Positions 49,311 to 57,803 of a stretch of DNA of 64,000 nucleotides are shown here, in pieces. The DNA is taken from positions 28,682-92,681 of the forward strand of contig DASUSS010000040.1 of assembly GCA_036374995.1 (NCBI GenBank), read 5' to 3'. The notes below the pieces were generated by a model, which was not told the DNA's origin, ran no database searches, and saw nothing but the letters and a program-made list of their open reading frames with translations. The first letter of the stretch is position 1. Each line of letters begins with the position of its first letter. Source of the DNA: SH-MAG3 sp036374995 (lineage in GTDB: Bacteria > Gemmatimonadota > Gemmatimonadetes > Longimicrobiales > RSA9). A program made the position numbers and the translations under genes.

Positions 49311-50864
49311 CTACGGCGAGGGTGGTCGCCAGGCCGGCTCCGCATAGGCGCGCGTCGATCCGTTCAGCATCAGAGCGTCGCCGGTGGGCACGTGGACGAG
49401 CCGGATGCGCAGGTCGGAATAGAACGCCTTGCCGACCAGCCACTCGCCATCGGGAGACCAGCTCACACCGCCGAGGAATCCGTAATGCTCCGGCGGCAGT
49501 CCGGCCGGTGCGACGTGCTGGAGCTGAAGCCCATCGGGTGAAACGAGGCGTATGTAGCTGCCGTGCGTCCAGCTCCGCACGGAGAACGAATGGATGTGTT
49601 GCCAAGTTTTCAGCGTATAGGCAATCCACTCTCCTGTTGGCGACCACCTGACGGACGAAATGCCGCCGGCACAGCAGATGTCACAGCACACCTGGATGCG
49701 CTCGGAGATCGAATCCACCTTCTTCGTGGCGAGATCCCGGACGACGAGGACCTCGAACAGGCTGTTGTTGTCCTGAGCGACGTACGCGACCCGTGTCCCA
49801 TCGGGCGATGGCGACGGCGAGCGCGCTCTGCCTTCGGCGATGGTGGTGATCTGCTCCACACCGGTGCCGTCCGGCCGGATGCGCCAGATCTCGGACGGAA
49901 TGCCACCGGTCGCATACCCTGCCTCGAAGTAGATCCATTCGCCATCACGCGAGAACTCACCGCAGCCTGGTGTTACACCGAAATTCTGCGACAGGAATGT
50001 CTCGGTGCCGTCCGGTGTGACGAGGCGCAGACCCCGCAGAAGAACGCGGCTCGCGTCCGGATCCCAGCTCGGGCAGGCGTCGGTTGCGCCGGATACGATC
50101 ATGGGCGCGGCGTGCGACTCGAGATCCAGCAATCGCACGCCGGAGTCGATTACGGCGAGCGTGCCCGGCGGAACGACACTCACGTGAGCCGTGTCCGTGA
50201 TCGACGCCACCTGGATCTCGATGACGCCCCGTCCTCCCTGCACCGTTCCCACGGTTCCGCCTGCGCTGACGACGATACTCGGTGACGTGGAACGGAACAC
50301 TGCACCCGAAACATCATCCGTTCTGGCGTTGCCGCGGCGGTCGGCCGGACTGATCGTGATGTCGTAGGTACGACCGACTGCAAGTGCTGTATCCCGTGGG
50401 ACGGGTGTCAGACGGGCGAGTCTTCCCGGCAGAACATCGAAGCGCAGGGAGTCGAGGTAGCGGTCGACCGTCACGACGATATGAGTCGGGCCGGCGGCGG
50501 GAGCCAGCTGATGGTAGACGGACGCTCGACCGGCCTCGTCGGACGTAGTGTCGATGATCGCTGCATAGGGGATGCCCGCGTCGGACGTGCGGTGGACGGT
50601 GCCGTTGCGAGCCTGGAAGCGGACATTATGGCCGCTCAGTGGTTGCCCTTCCCTGCCCCGCACCTCGATCTCGACACGCACCACGGCTTCGATGGAATCC
50701 GTCGTGGAGGCCGGAGCGAGGAACGTGATTCCGCCCCTGTCGACCGGTTCCGGTACGTAGGGATCGGAGCAGGACACGAGCGATACAGCGACAGCGGTGA
50801 TGATCCTCGTAGGTGCCGAAGGTCTCGGACCCGGTCGGGCGCAGGATGAAGGCGGTACGCTCAC
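49311..50864 (-). CDS. lipoprotein with Ig-like repeats and TolB-type propeller
   Basis: This 517-aa exported protein has a lipobox in VAVSLVSCSDPY (Cys near residue 32). Residues 45-240 form two Ig-like/invasin-type beta domains (VRVEIEVRGREGQPLSGHNV; GRTYDITISPADRRGNARTDD). Residues 255-517 hold propeller blades with WSPTGEWIAY, PSPDGTRVAYVA and WSPDGEWLVGK motifs. It contains an odd Cys cluster, VCCDICCAGG. It starts at GTG 50864, overlapping the serine protease stop (GTGA). It is probably an outer-membrane or cell-surface protein; the function is unknown. Confidence 0.82.
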   Translation of the reverse strand: MSVPPSSCARPGPRPSAPTRIITAVAVSLVSCSDPYVPEPVDRGGITFLAPASTTDSIEAVVRVEIEVRGREGQPLSGHNVRFQARNGTVHRTSDAGIPYAAIIDTTSDEAGRASVYHQLAPAAGPTHIVVTVDRYLDSLRFDVLPGRLARLTPVPRDTALAVGRTYDITISPADRRGNARTDDVSGAVFRSTSPSIVVSAGGTVGTVQGGRGVIEIQVASITDTAHVSVVPPGTLAVIDSGVRLLDLESHAAPMIVSGATDACPSWDPDASRVLLRGLRLVTPDGTETFLSQNFGVTPGCGEFSRDGEWIYFEAGYATGGIPSEIWRIRPDGTGVEQITTIAEGRARSPSPSPDGTRVAYVAQDNNSLFEVLVVRDLATKKVDSISERIQVCCDICCAGGISSVRWSPTGEWIAYTLKTWQHIHSFSVRSWTHGSYIRLVSPDGLQLQHVAPAGLPPEHYGFLGGVSWSPDGEWLVGKAFYSDLRIRLVHVPTGDALMLNGSTRAYAEPAWRPPSP

Positions 50865-51913
50865 GGCAGCCGACCGGACCTGCGAAGGAAATCGCGTATT
50901 GCGGTCATGGAGACGGGATACGTGATGCCGTACTGGATGCGCGAGGTGCGCTCGAAGTAGAGCAGGCCCTCGTACGGCACCAGGAGGCCTTCCTCCTCGA
51001 GATCGCGGGACTCGGGCCTCAGCCGATCATCCGAGTCCGCCGCGGCACTGGTCGCGATGCCGACCCACTCGAGCGCGCCGGAATCGCCGCGGACGGCGAG
51101 GACGAGCCCGCCGCTCATGCCGCGGTTGAAGAGGCCGTCGACGAGGAACGCGTCGCCGCTCCGGTAACCGGGATCGCTCACGATGCCGCGCGTGACCATG
51201 TGCTGCCCGCGCGGGAACCCGATGACGTACACGAACGATCCCCACGCGAGCCGGGACGCATCGCCCAGCGGTGTTGCCAGTGCGTAGATGCCGGTCGTCC
51301 GGTCTGCGTTGGGGAGCCGCACATCGATGAGTGCGAGGTCCGCGACGCTGTCCCGGGCCGCGACCGTGAACGGCTCCGGATCCGGGAACCCGACGACGAA
51401 GCGCCGCTGAGTCTGGCGGATCGCGATGCTCTCGATCGGTCGCGCACTGCGCCGGCGGCTCGGCGGATCGGCGGCGAAGTGCACGATGACCGTGTCTGGC
51501 GTACGAATGACGTGGTCGTTCGTGATGAGAGTGACACGGTCGGTGCGGAGATCGATGATCGTCCCGGTACCGCCCTTCGACTGGTCGAAGTCGAAGCGTT
51601 CGCGGGCGCGATCGAGCGTGCGTGCGTCACGCAGGTCCGCCTCGGTGATGCTGTCCTGGCGGGCGAAGCGGTAGACTGTGTAGTACGCGGTAACGGAGAT
51701 GCGGCGCATCGAGCGCGCGATCCGCTCCAGCTCACCCGACGTGTCGCGGATCGGGAACGCCGTCTGGTAGTAGGCCTGCGGACCGCTGTCGCTCACGAGG
51801 TACTGGCGTGTGCAGGCGGCCAGCGGCGCGAGTGCGCAGCAGGCGATCACGATGGCAGCTGCGCGCGCGACTGTCGCGCGGGACCTTCTCCAGAACGGAC
51901 GCCGAGGCGACAT
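50861..51913 (-). CDS. trypsin-like serine protease lipoprotein
   Basis: This is a 350-aa lipoprotein from ATG 51913 (lipobox ALAPLAAC). The S1-type protease has His in TLITNDHVIRTP, Asp in VADLALIDVRLPNA and Ser in NRGMSGGLVLAV. The fold resembles Trypsin_2/DegP-type proteases without PDZ domains. An upstream in-frame ATG at 51988 lies 5 bp after a TAAGCT -10-like hexamer (TTGTTC 17 bp further up), so a longer N-terminus is possible. It is coupled to the TolB-like lipoprotein downstream. Confidence 0.85.
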   Translation of the reverse strand: MSPRRPFWRRSRATVARAAAIVIACCALAPLAACTRQYLVSDSGPQAYYQTAFPIRDTSGELERIARSMRRISVTAYYTVYRFARQDSITEADLRDARTLDRARERFDFDQSKGGTGTIIDLRTDRVTLITNDHVIRTPDTVIVHFAADPPSRRRSARPIESIAIRQTQRRFVVGFPDPEPFTVAARDSVADLALIDVRLPNADRTTGIYALATPLGDASRLAWGSFVYVIGFPRGQHMVTRGIVSDPGYRSGDAFLVDGLFNRGMSGGLVLAVRGDSGALEWVGIATSAAADSDDRLRPESRDLEEEGLLVPYEGLLYFERTSRIQYGITYPVSMTAIRDFLRRSGRLP

Positions 51914-52184
51914 GAGTGACTGCGGGCGTGCGGGGCTCCCGCCCGACGAACCGACACGAGCGCGCGGGCGGAAGCCGCGGAGCGTCATTCCGAAGCTTAG
52001 GCGCTCCGCCGCGCGCGAACAAGCCTGGGGCGCCCCCCTCTGCACTCGAACGTTCGGCGTCGAGCCAGCCGGGCGCGTCTGCGCGTAGGGGAAATTCCGA
52101 CTTGTGGCTATCCCGGTGCGTGCAGCAGCTTACGCATGATGGCCGCTCGGCTGCGGAGACCGCGAACACTCCTGGAGGCGTCGC

Positions 52185-53486
52185 GTGCGACGGGTTCTGC
52201 TCAGGCTGCTGCTCCTCGGCATGGCCGCCGCGCTCGCGGTGGCCGCCTGGGTCGTGGCGGCCTCGTTCACGCACCACCTCACCCTCCTCGCGTTCATCGC
52301 GCTGGTCGTGTTCTGCCTCTCCGGCTACATCCTGCTGCGCTGGGCGGGCAGTGGCGCGGAGACCACCGATCGGCGCGCGGAGCGGACGAGCCGCGTGCGC
52401 TGGCTGATCACGGGCGCGGTCGTCTACATGCTGGTGGCACAGCTCGGGATCGGGCGGGCGCCGCAACGGACGCTGGCGGAGCCGTCGGCGGTCGAGCGAA
52501 CGAGCGCATGGACGCTCGGCGATGCCGCCCGCCTCGCGTACCTTCATGTTCCCGCACGGGGACCGCAACGCGGTCCGCCCATCGTCATGCTGCACGATGG
52601 TCCCGGCATTCCCGCACTGCCGGAGCTGGCACACGGGCCGGCACGGCCGCTCGACTTCGCCGCAGACTCCGGCTTCGATGTCTACTACTACGATCAGCGG
52701 GGCGCGGGACTTTCGGACCGGCTCGACCTGCGCGAGTCGGAGCCGTACAGCGTCGAACGTCACGTGCGCGACCTCGAGGAGATCCGGACACTGATCGGCG
52801 CCGAGCGCCTCATCCTCGCCGGACACGGGTGGGGTGCGACGCTCGCGATCAACTACACGGCCGCGCACCCGGAGCGCGTCGCGAAGCTGCTGCTGCTCGC
52901 GCCGGCACCGCTCTGGTATGCCGAGGAGCCCGAGTTCGTGGACCCGGCAGCGCGTGCGCGCATCGATGACGTCGAGGCGTCCGCGCTCGCACTCGCCCAG
53001 CGGCCGACACCCCGGCTGCTCATCGGCCGACTGACCGCGCTCACCAGCTCACGCGCCGCACACACGCTCGTGCACGACTGGGAAGCGGATCAGTGGTGGA
53101 CGAACGCGACGCGGCGCGCGATGGAGCTCGGACAGCCGCGCATGACCTGTCGCAGCGATCCGACCTGGGGTCTTCCATCTCTCGAGGGCCTCGGCTTCTT
53201 CGCGTACAGCTACACCGTAGCCGACGCGCTCCGTCGACCCGACCCGCGGCCCGCGCTCGCGCGGACGGAGACTCCGGCGCTCGTCGTGCGCGGCCTGTGC
53301 GACTTCGTGCAGGGCCGCGTCGCGCAGTCCTACCTCGATGCACTGCCCGGTGCACTGTACGTCGCGATTCCCGGCGCCGGCCACCTGATCTGGGCGGAGC
53401 AGCAGCCGCTGTTCGAGCAGGTCGCGTCCGCGTTCCTGCTCGACCGCGACGTGCCGCTCACGTTCTACTCGCCGCGCGCACGCTGA
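52185..53486 (+). CDS. membrane-anchored alpha/beta hydrolase with substituted nucleophile
   Basis: This 433-aa protein has three N-terminal hydrophobic helices (about 5-30, 35-55, 72-90) followed by a prolyl-iminopeptidase-like alpha/beta fold: MLHDGPGIPALPE (oxyanion region), YYYDQRGAGLSDR, RLILAGHGWGATLAINY, LVVRGLCDFVQG and AIPGAGHLIWAE. The nucleophile elbow, GxSxG in relatives, reads GHGWG, so the catalytic serine is glycine; the Asp and His remain. It starts at GTG 52185 after a GGAGG. Its 3' end overlaps the convergent haloperoxidase gene by 22 bp. Confidence 0.85.
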   Translation: MRRVLLRLLLLGMAAALAVAAWVVAASFTHHLTLLAFIALVVFCLSGYILLRWAGSGAETTDRRAERTSRVRWLITGAVVYMLVAQLGIGRAPQRTLAEPSAVERTSAWTLGDAARLAYLHVPARGPQRGPPIVMLHDGPGIPALPELAHGPARPLDFAADSGFDVYYYDQRGAGLSDRLDLRESEPYSVERHVRDLEEIRTLIGAERLILAGHGWGATLAINYTAAHPERVAKLLLLAPAPLWYAEEPEFVDPAARARIDDVEASALALAQRPTPRLLIGRLTALTSSRAAHTLVHDWEADQWWTNATRRAMELGQPRMTCRSDPTWGLPSLEGLGFFAYSYTVADALRRPDPRPALARTETPALVVRGLCDFVQGRVAQSYLDALPGALYVAIPGAGHLIWAEQQPLFEQVASAFLLDRDVPLTFYSPRAR

Positions 53487-54814
53487 AGCGCGCGCAGCTG
53501 CGTCGCCAGCACGTGCGCCGCGACGCGCTCGCCCAGCGCGAGCCCCGCATCCGTCGAGTAGCGGAAATGCCAGCCGAGCTGCACGCGGGAATCCGCACAC
53601 TCCCCGGCTGCCGCGTGGAAGCTGCGGAACGAACGCTCGGGCATCCCCGGCGGCGCCGTGATCGTGGTCATGCTGAACGGCGTGTCATCGCCGAGTGCGG
53701 ACGCCAGTACCGTGAACGCGGCCGCGCACCCCGCCGCGTGCGCCGACACGTACTCCGGGAACGGCGGGGCCGGACGGAGCGACTGCCACTCCGGATCCCG
53801 TGACGTCGCTCCATTGCCGCCGCCGGCGAACCGGATCGCCGTGTACGGGCGCCAGTGGTCGTATTCGTACTTCGAGTCCCACGTGGCGATGTAGGCGTCA
53901 TAGAGCGCCATGTGCATGTGTGCGAACAGCCGCACCGCCGGCCACAGCCCGAGATCCCGCTCCTGCACCAGGCGCCGCGCGAGACGGTTCACCGAGCCTT
54001 CCGCGAACTCCATCCACCAGATCGCATAGCCGGTCTGATCCGCCGTGCGCACGGCGCTCGCTGCGGCACCCTGTGACCTGACCTCGTCGTATGCACGCGC
54101 GTAGTCGACACTCTCGAGAGCGGGCGGCGGAGCCGGACGGAACGCCGATGGAGACGACAGCGCGAACGGCCGCGCCGTCCGGAAGCCCGGTTGCAGCACG
54201 AAGCCGTTCCAGTCGGGTGTGGTCCGATACCGGCCCGGGCCGGTATCGAACGCGTAGGATCCCGCCGCGTCCCAGCCATCCCCCGCCCGTGCGTCCAGTA
54301 TCGTGGCTGCGGCCGCACGGCCCAGCGCGGCCGCAGCCCCGGCCCCGGCACCGCCGGCGGAGCCGGCGAGCGCCGAGTCGAGCCGGGCCGCCGCTCCCGG
54401 ATAGATCGACCGCAGGATCTCGTGCGCGGCATGCGCAGCCGCCTGCGACGGATCGGCGTCCGGCCTCGGCTCCCCATCGTAGGCGTACCGCTCATAGACC
54501 GGCGATATCGTGTTCAGCGCATCGTGCATGGCCAGGTTCATCAGCGCGAGCGCTCGCTGGCCGCGGAACGTCAGGAACTGGTCCTCCGCATACGCGATCT
54601 CCCAGGCCCGCTCGTTCCACGCCGCCGCCACTTCCGCCACGGGGCCGGGCGCGGATCCGCCGATCCCGCTCGCCACGGCCGCCGGTCCGGCCTCACGGTC
54701 CGGGGAGCCGCGGACCGCTGCGACCGCCGCCGCGGCGGAGACGACGATCAGGAGGAGGATCGGAAGCCCGGTGCGGGCGCGTGGGGGCAAGCGTGGCGGG
54801 GCGTCGGTCGACAT
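53465..54814 (-). CDS. vanadium-dependent haloperoxidase / PAP2-like protein
   Basis: This 449-aa exported or anchored protein has an N-terminal helix (LPILLLIVVSAAAAVAAV). The vanadate/phosphate site shows KYEYDHWRPYTAIRF (K-x6-RP), FPEYVSAHAAGCAAAFTVLA (PSGH-type loop, here SAHA) and ADSRVQLGWHFRYSTDAG (SR-x5-H). This is the set of bacterial vanadium haloperoxidase-related PAP2 proteins; the reaction could be halide oxidation or phosphatase. It is divergent from tetR with a shared operator, so it is probably the repressor's target. Confidence 0.88.
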   Translation of the reverse strand: MSTDAPPRLPPRARTGLPILLLIVVSAAAAVAAVRGSPDREAGPAAVASGIGGSAPGPVAEVAAAWNERAWEIAYAEDQFLTFRGQRALALMNLAMHDALNTISPVYERYAYDGEPRPDADPSQAAAHAAHEILRSIYPGAAARLDSALAGSAGGAGAGAAAALGRAAAATILDARAGDGWDAAGSYAFDTGPGRYRTTPDWNGFVLQPGFRTARPFALSSPSAFRPAPPPALESVDYARAYDEVRSQGAAASAVRTADQTGYAIWWMEFAEGSVNRLARRLVQERDLGLWPAVRLFAHMHMALYDAYIATWDSKYEYDHWRPYTAIRFAGGGNGATSRDPEWQSLRPAPPFPEYVSAHAAGCAAAFTVLASALGDDTPFSMTTITAPPGMPERSFRSFHAAAGECADSRVQLGWHFRYSTDAGLALGERVAAHVLATQLRALQRARGE

Positions 54815-54832
54815 CGTACCTCCCGGCTGTAA

Positions 54833-54878
54833 ATAGCACGATCGGTCGTTCTATTGTACCGTAGTACGATCGTGCTAT
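54833..54878. promoter_or_regulatory. TetR operator and overlapping divergent promoters
   Basis: Perfect 12-bp inverted repeats ATAGCACGATCG (54833-54844) and CGATCGTGCTAT (54867-54878) sit 22 bp apart between the divergent genes. For tetR: TTGTAC (54854-54859), 16 bp, TATCTT (54876-54881), ATG 8 bp later. For the haloperoxidase: TTGACA on the minus strand (54887-54882), 18 bp, TACGGT. Both promoters overlap the right arm, so binding should block both. Confidence 0.75.
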
Positions 54879-54889
54879 CTTTGTCAACC

Positions 54890-55516
54890 ATGATGCAGAA
54901 CGAGACGACCGCCGGGCGGCGGCAGCGCAGCGATGGCGTGCGGACCCACGCGGCCATTCTGGAGGCGGCAACGAGGCTCGCCTCCGTGACCGGTCTGGAG
55001 GGTCTGACGCTCGGGCGCCTGGCCGCCGAGCTGGGCGTGAGCAAGAGCGGCCTGTACGCCCATTTCGGGTCGAAGGAGCAGCTCCAGCTGGAGACGATCG
55101 ATGCGGCGCTCGAGATCTTCGGGCGCGAGGTGATCGCGCCGGCAGAGGCGGCGCCGGGTGGACTGCCGCGGCTGGAGGCGCTGCTGGAGGCGTACTTCTC
55201 CTACCTGGAGCGCTGGGTGTTCCCCGGCGGGTGCTTCTTCGCGTCGCTGCTGGCGGAGATGGATGCCGGGCGAGGTGTGGTGCACGAGAAGGTGGTGGCG
55301 ACGGAGCGCGAGTGGCTGCGCCACTTCGAGGGGTACGTGGAGGCGGCTCGTCGATCGGGGGCGCTCGGGCCGGACGTGGACGTGCCGCAGCTGACGTTCG
55401 AGCTGTACGCGTGCATGGAGCTGACGAACTACCACTGGGTCATGTTCCGCGATCCGGCCGTGCTGGAGCGCGGCCGGCGCGCGGTCGCGCGGCTGCTGGC
55501 GCACGCGCGGACGTGA
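54890..55516 (+). CDS. TetR/AcrR family regulator
   Basis: This 208-aa repressor has the helix-turn-helix near residues 30-65 (ILEAATRLASVTGLEGLTLG then RLAAELGVSKSGLYAHFGSKEQLQLE). The C-terminal ligand domain contains WVFPGGCFFASLLAEMDAGRG and an ELTNYHWVMF segment. Two ATGs in tandem (54890, 54893) follow the predicted -10 by 8 bp. The palindrome upstream suggests self-control and control of the divergent haloperoxidase. The ligand is unknown. Confidence 0.92.
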   Translation: MMQNETTAGRRQRSDGVRTHAAILEAATRLASVTGLEGLTLGRLAAELGVSKSGLYAHFGSKEQLQLETIDAALEIFGREVIAPAEAAPGGLPRLEALLEAYFSYLERWVFPGGCFFASLLAEMDAGRGVVHEKVVATEREWLRHFEGYVEAARRSGALGPDVDVPQLTFELYACMELTNYHWVMFRDPAVLERGRRAVARLLAHART

Positions 55517-55582
55517 CGCCGCGCGGCGAGCGCGGCGAGTGCCTTCACTGGACAGGGGTGGGCACGGTCGGCATCGTGCGGC

Positions 55583-56116
55583 GTGAGCGATCCACGCACT
55601 CTCTCTGCCGCCGCGTGCGAGATCCTGGTCGAGCGCGAGCTGCGCAAGGCGGGCATCGAGCCGGTCGGACTCCGGCGCACGACGCGGCCGGGACCCGCGG
55701 CGGATGCTACGGACTTCGCGTTCGATCTGCACGGCCGGCTCGAGGCGTACGACCGTCGGTGGAGCGTGCTCATCGCATGCCGCAACCGGCCGGACGCGGT
55801 GAGCGCCGCCGACATCGACGCACTGCACACGCGTGCGCGGGAGAAGCGTGCCGCGAGTGCGCTCCTCTTCTCGACATCGGCCTTCCCGATCGAGACCGTG
55901 CGGCAGGCGCACGAGCTGCGCATCGCGCTGTTCCGTGTCGTCGATGCCCAGTCGGCTCTGCTGATGTGGCGCATGATCCTGCCGGGCGCGTTGCCGGCGT
56001 GGGTGCCGGAGCTCACCGTCGAGCTCGTCGCGCTGGAGAACGATGCGGCGACGGCGCAGCCGCTCGAGCCGGGCAGCCCGGAGCTGGTGCTGCGACAGCT
56101 GCGCGCGGCGCGCTGA
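55583..56116 (+). CDS. restriction endonuclease-like (Mrr-type) domain protein
   Basis: This is a 177-aa protein. Residues 10-125 resemble the Mrr-type endonuclease fold: ACEILVERELRKAGIEPVG, then ATDFAFDLHGRL, RWSVLIACRNRPDAVSAADIDAL and ASALLFSTSAFPIETVRQA. The usual D-x(n)-(Q/E)xK reads D...ACRN, so the catalytic lysine appears lost and cleavage is doubtful. It starts at GTG 55583. No methylase or toxin partner is adjacent. Confidence 0.55.
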   Translation: MSDPRTLSAAACEILVERELRKAGIEPVGLRRTTRPGPAADATDFAFDLHGRLEAYDRRWSVLIACRNRPDAVSAADIDALHTRAREKRAASALLFSTSAFPIETVRQAHELRIALFRVVDAQSALLMWRMILPGALPAWVPELTVELVALENDAATAQPLEPGSPELVLRQLRAAR

Positions 56117-56126
56117 CGCTGAGCGC

Positions 56127-56414
56127 TCAGCGCGTGGTGCGGGGCGGGACGGTGTCGGGCGTGGCGATTCCGAACGGCGACCACACCTGCTGCGCGCCGG
56201 CCGCGGCTGCGGCGCGGCGGGACAGCGCGACGGCGCTGTCGTAGACGAGCCGGCCCGTATCGGACGGCGCGCGCAGCTCCGCGACGGCCGTGTCGCGGGC
56301 GAGCACGAAGTTGACCTCCTGTGACGACTCCATGAGCGCGCGCCGCTCGTCATCGTCCATCGTGCAGGCGCATGCAAGTGATGCCGCGAGCAGCGCCACG
56401 CGTCGTGCGATCAT
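56127..56414 (-). CDS. small lipoprotein at the end of the formate dehydrogenase operon
   Basis: This is a 95-aa protein with a signal and lipobox (ALLAASLACACTM). The mature part (DDDERRALMESSQEVNFVLA then SAVALSRRAAAAAGA) shows no known domain. The ATG overlaps the stop of the upstream 116-aa gene (ATGA). Its function is unknown. Confidence 0.7.
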   Translation of the reverse strand: MIARRVALLAASLACACTMDDDERRALMESSQEVNFVLARDTAVAELRAPSDTGRLVYDSAVALSRRAAAAAGAQQVWSPFGIATPDTVPPRTTR

Positions 56415-56761
56415 GCCTTCACCTCCGTGCGGCGCGCATCGTCGGATGGCGCGCCGGCGGCGAGCCATGCGCGGAACGCCTCGACGTCCGCGGCGAACCT
56501 CCATTCCTCGAGGATCGAGAACGCGACCGCCTGCACGCCGCCGTTCGCAGCGCCGGCCGCGATGCAGCGCTCGAAGAGCCAGCCCTCGAATTCGTCCGCT
56601 TCCGGCGCCGCCTCGATCGCCTGCTCGAGCAGCTCGCGCTTCAAAGCGAGTCCGATCGCATCCGGCGTGGTGTTCCTGTTGCGCCGGCGGCGGCGGCCCT
56701 CGGACGCCTCGAGTGCGGCGATCAGCTCCCGGCAGAACGTCTCGGGCGTAAGCCGCTGCAT
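56411..56761 (-). CDS. conserved-looking protein of unknown function in the fdh operon
   Basis: This 116-aa soluble protein is probably helical: LTPETFCRELIAALEASEGR, then LALKRELLEQAIEAAPEADE and FEGWLFERCIAAG. A C-terminal segment, AVAFSILEEWRFAADVEAF, follows. I recognise no family. It begins 2 bp after fdhE and is coupled to the lipoprotein gene, which suggests a role in formate dehydrogenase assembly or supply; that is inference. Confidence 0.75.
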   Translation of the reverse strand: MQRLTPETFCRELIAALEASEGRRRRRNRNTTPDAIGLALKRELLEQAIEAAPEADEFEGWLFERCIAAGAANGGVQAVAFSILEEWRFAADVEAFRAWLAAGAPSDDARRTEVKA

Positions 56762-56763
56762 GG

Positions 56764-57627
56764 TCAGCTCACGACGGTCGACACGGGGGCGATGCGGATG
56801 CGCGTGGCGAACGCGCCGTGACGCGGTCGCTGGAAGCCGCGCTCGGCGGCCGCGACGTCGAGCTCGAGCGTGCGTGCGTCATCGAGCAGCAGTGCGTCGG
56901 GCGCGGCGGACCGCAGCACGGTGCGAGCCTTCCAGTAGCCGCGACAGGTCGCGCACGTCTCGACGCGGCACACCTGGCCGGCGGCACCATCGGGGACGAG
57001 CGAGCCGAGGCGGGCGTGGTCGCGCTCGCCGCAGAACGGGCAGAGCAGGACCTGCGTGCGCCAGCCCGCGCCGCAGCGGCCGCAGCGCAGCTGACGCACG
57101 CGCTCGAGGCCGATGACCTCGGCGGCGAGCGGCAGCGCGCCGCAGACGTGACAGTGGGCGTGCGTCCAGTCGGCGACCGGGCGCGGCGCGAGCGCACGCG
57201 CGCACGCGTGCAGCAGCGGCAGCGCGGCGAGCTGCGCGGCCGCGGCGAGACGATCGACATCGATGTCGGCATCGGCGGCGAGTCGCGCGAGCCGCTCGTC
57301 ATCCTGCGCCACCGCGATCTCGAGCAGCGCGGCCGCGTCGATCTCCTGCCACCGCGCACGCCCGGCGGATCCGAGCGCGGCCGCGAGGACCGCGCGCACG
57401 TGGCCGCGCGCGGCCGCCGGGTCGAGCGGCACCAGCGCACCGTGCAGCGCGGGCGCGTCCGCCGCGCGATCCTGCGCGCACATGGGCACGAGGCTGCGCC
57501 ACGGCTCCATCGCGAGCGCGTCGAGTGCGACCGCGAGTGGTCGCAGCCACGGCGCCAGCTCGGGCCGCTGTTGCTCCAGCTCGTTCAGCTGCGTGCCGTA
57601 TCGGACGGCGCTCCCGGCTCCGGACAT
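56764..57627 (-). CDS. fdhE: FdhE-like formate dehydrogenase assembly protein
   Basis: This 287-aa protein contains the FdhE rubredoxin-like module: CHVCGALP, LRCGRCGAGW, VLLCPFCGERDHARLGSL and VETCATCRGYWK, four CxxC pairs that bind iron or zinc. FdhE interacts with the catalytic subunit before or during maturation. The ATG at 57627 gives a 43-bp overlap with the small lipoprotein gene; no later start fits the conserved N-terminal LNELEQQRPELAPWL. Confidence 0.9.
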   Translation of the reverse strand: MSGAGSAVRYGTQLNELEQQRPELAPWLRPLAVALDALAMEPWRSLVPMCAQDRAADAPALHGALVPLDPAAARGHVRAVLAAALGSAGRARWQEIDAAALLEIAVAQDDERLARLAADADIDVDRLAAAAQLAALPLLHACARALAPRPVADWTHAHCHVCGALPLAAEVIGLERVRQLRCGRCGAGWRTQVLLCPFCGERDHARLGSLVPDGAAGQVCRVETCATCRGYWKARTVLRSAAPDALLLDDARTLELDVAAAERGFQRPRHGAFATRIRIAPVSTVVS

Positions 57628-57803
57628 TCCACATCCGTCATGCGACAGGGTGTACGATGGTACGGCTCGGCGCCGTCGTGGATCTCGACGATGCGATCGC
57701 GGTTGCCGGGATCCCCGCCCGGCCCGCCGCCGCGCTCCCGCTGCGCTTCCGGGCTGGCACACGCCGCTGCGGCGAGCAGCAGCACGACGAACGCGCGGCG
57801 CAT
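57585..57803 (-). CDS. small lipoprotein between nrfD and fdhE
   Basis: This is a 72-aa protein with a lipoprotein signal (FVVLLLAAAACAS) and a short, polar mature part (GNRDRIVEIHDGAEPYHRTP, CRMTDVECPEPG). Its ATG shares a base with the nrfD stop (TGATG), and its 3' end overlaps fdhE. The function is unknown. Confidence 0.65.
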   Translation of the reverse strand: MRRAFVVLLLAAAACASPEAQRERGGGPGGDPGNRDRIVEIHDGAEPYHRTPCRMTDVECPEPGAPSDTARS

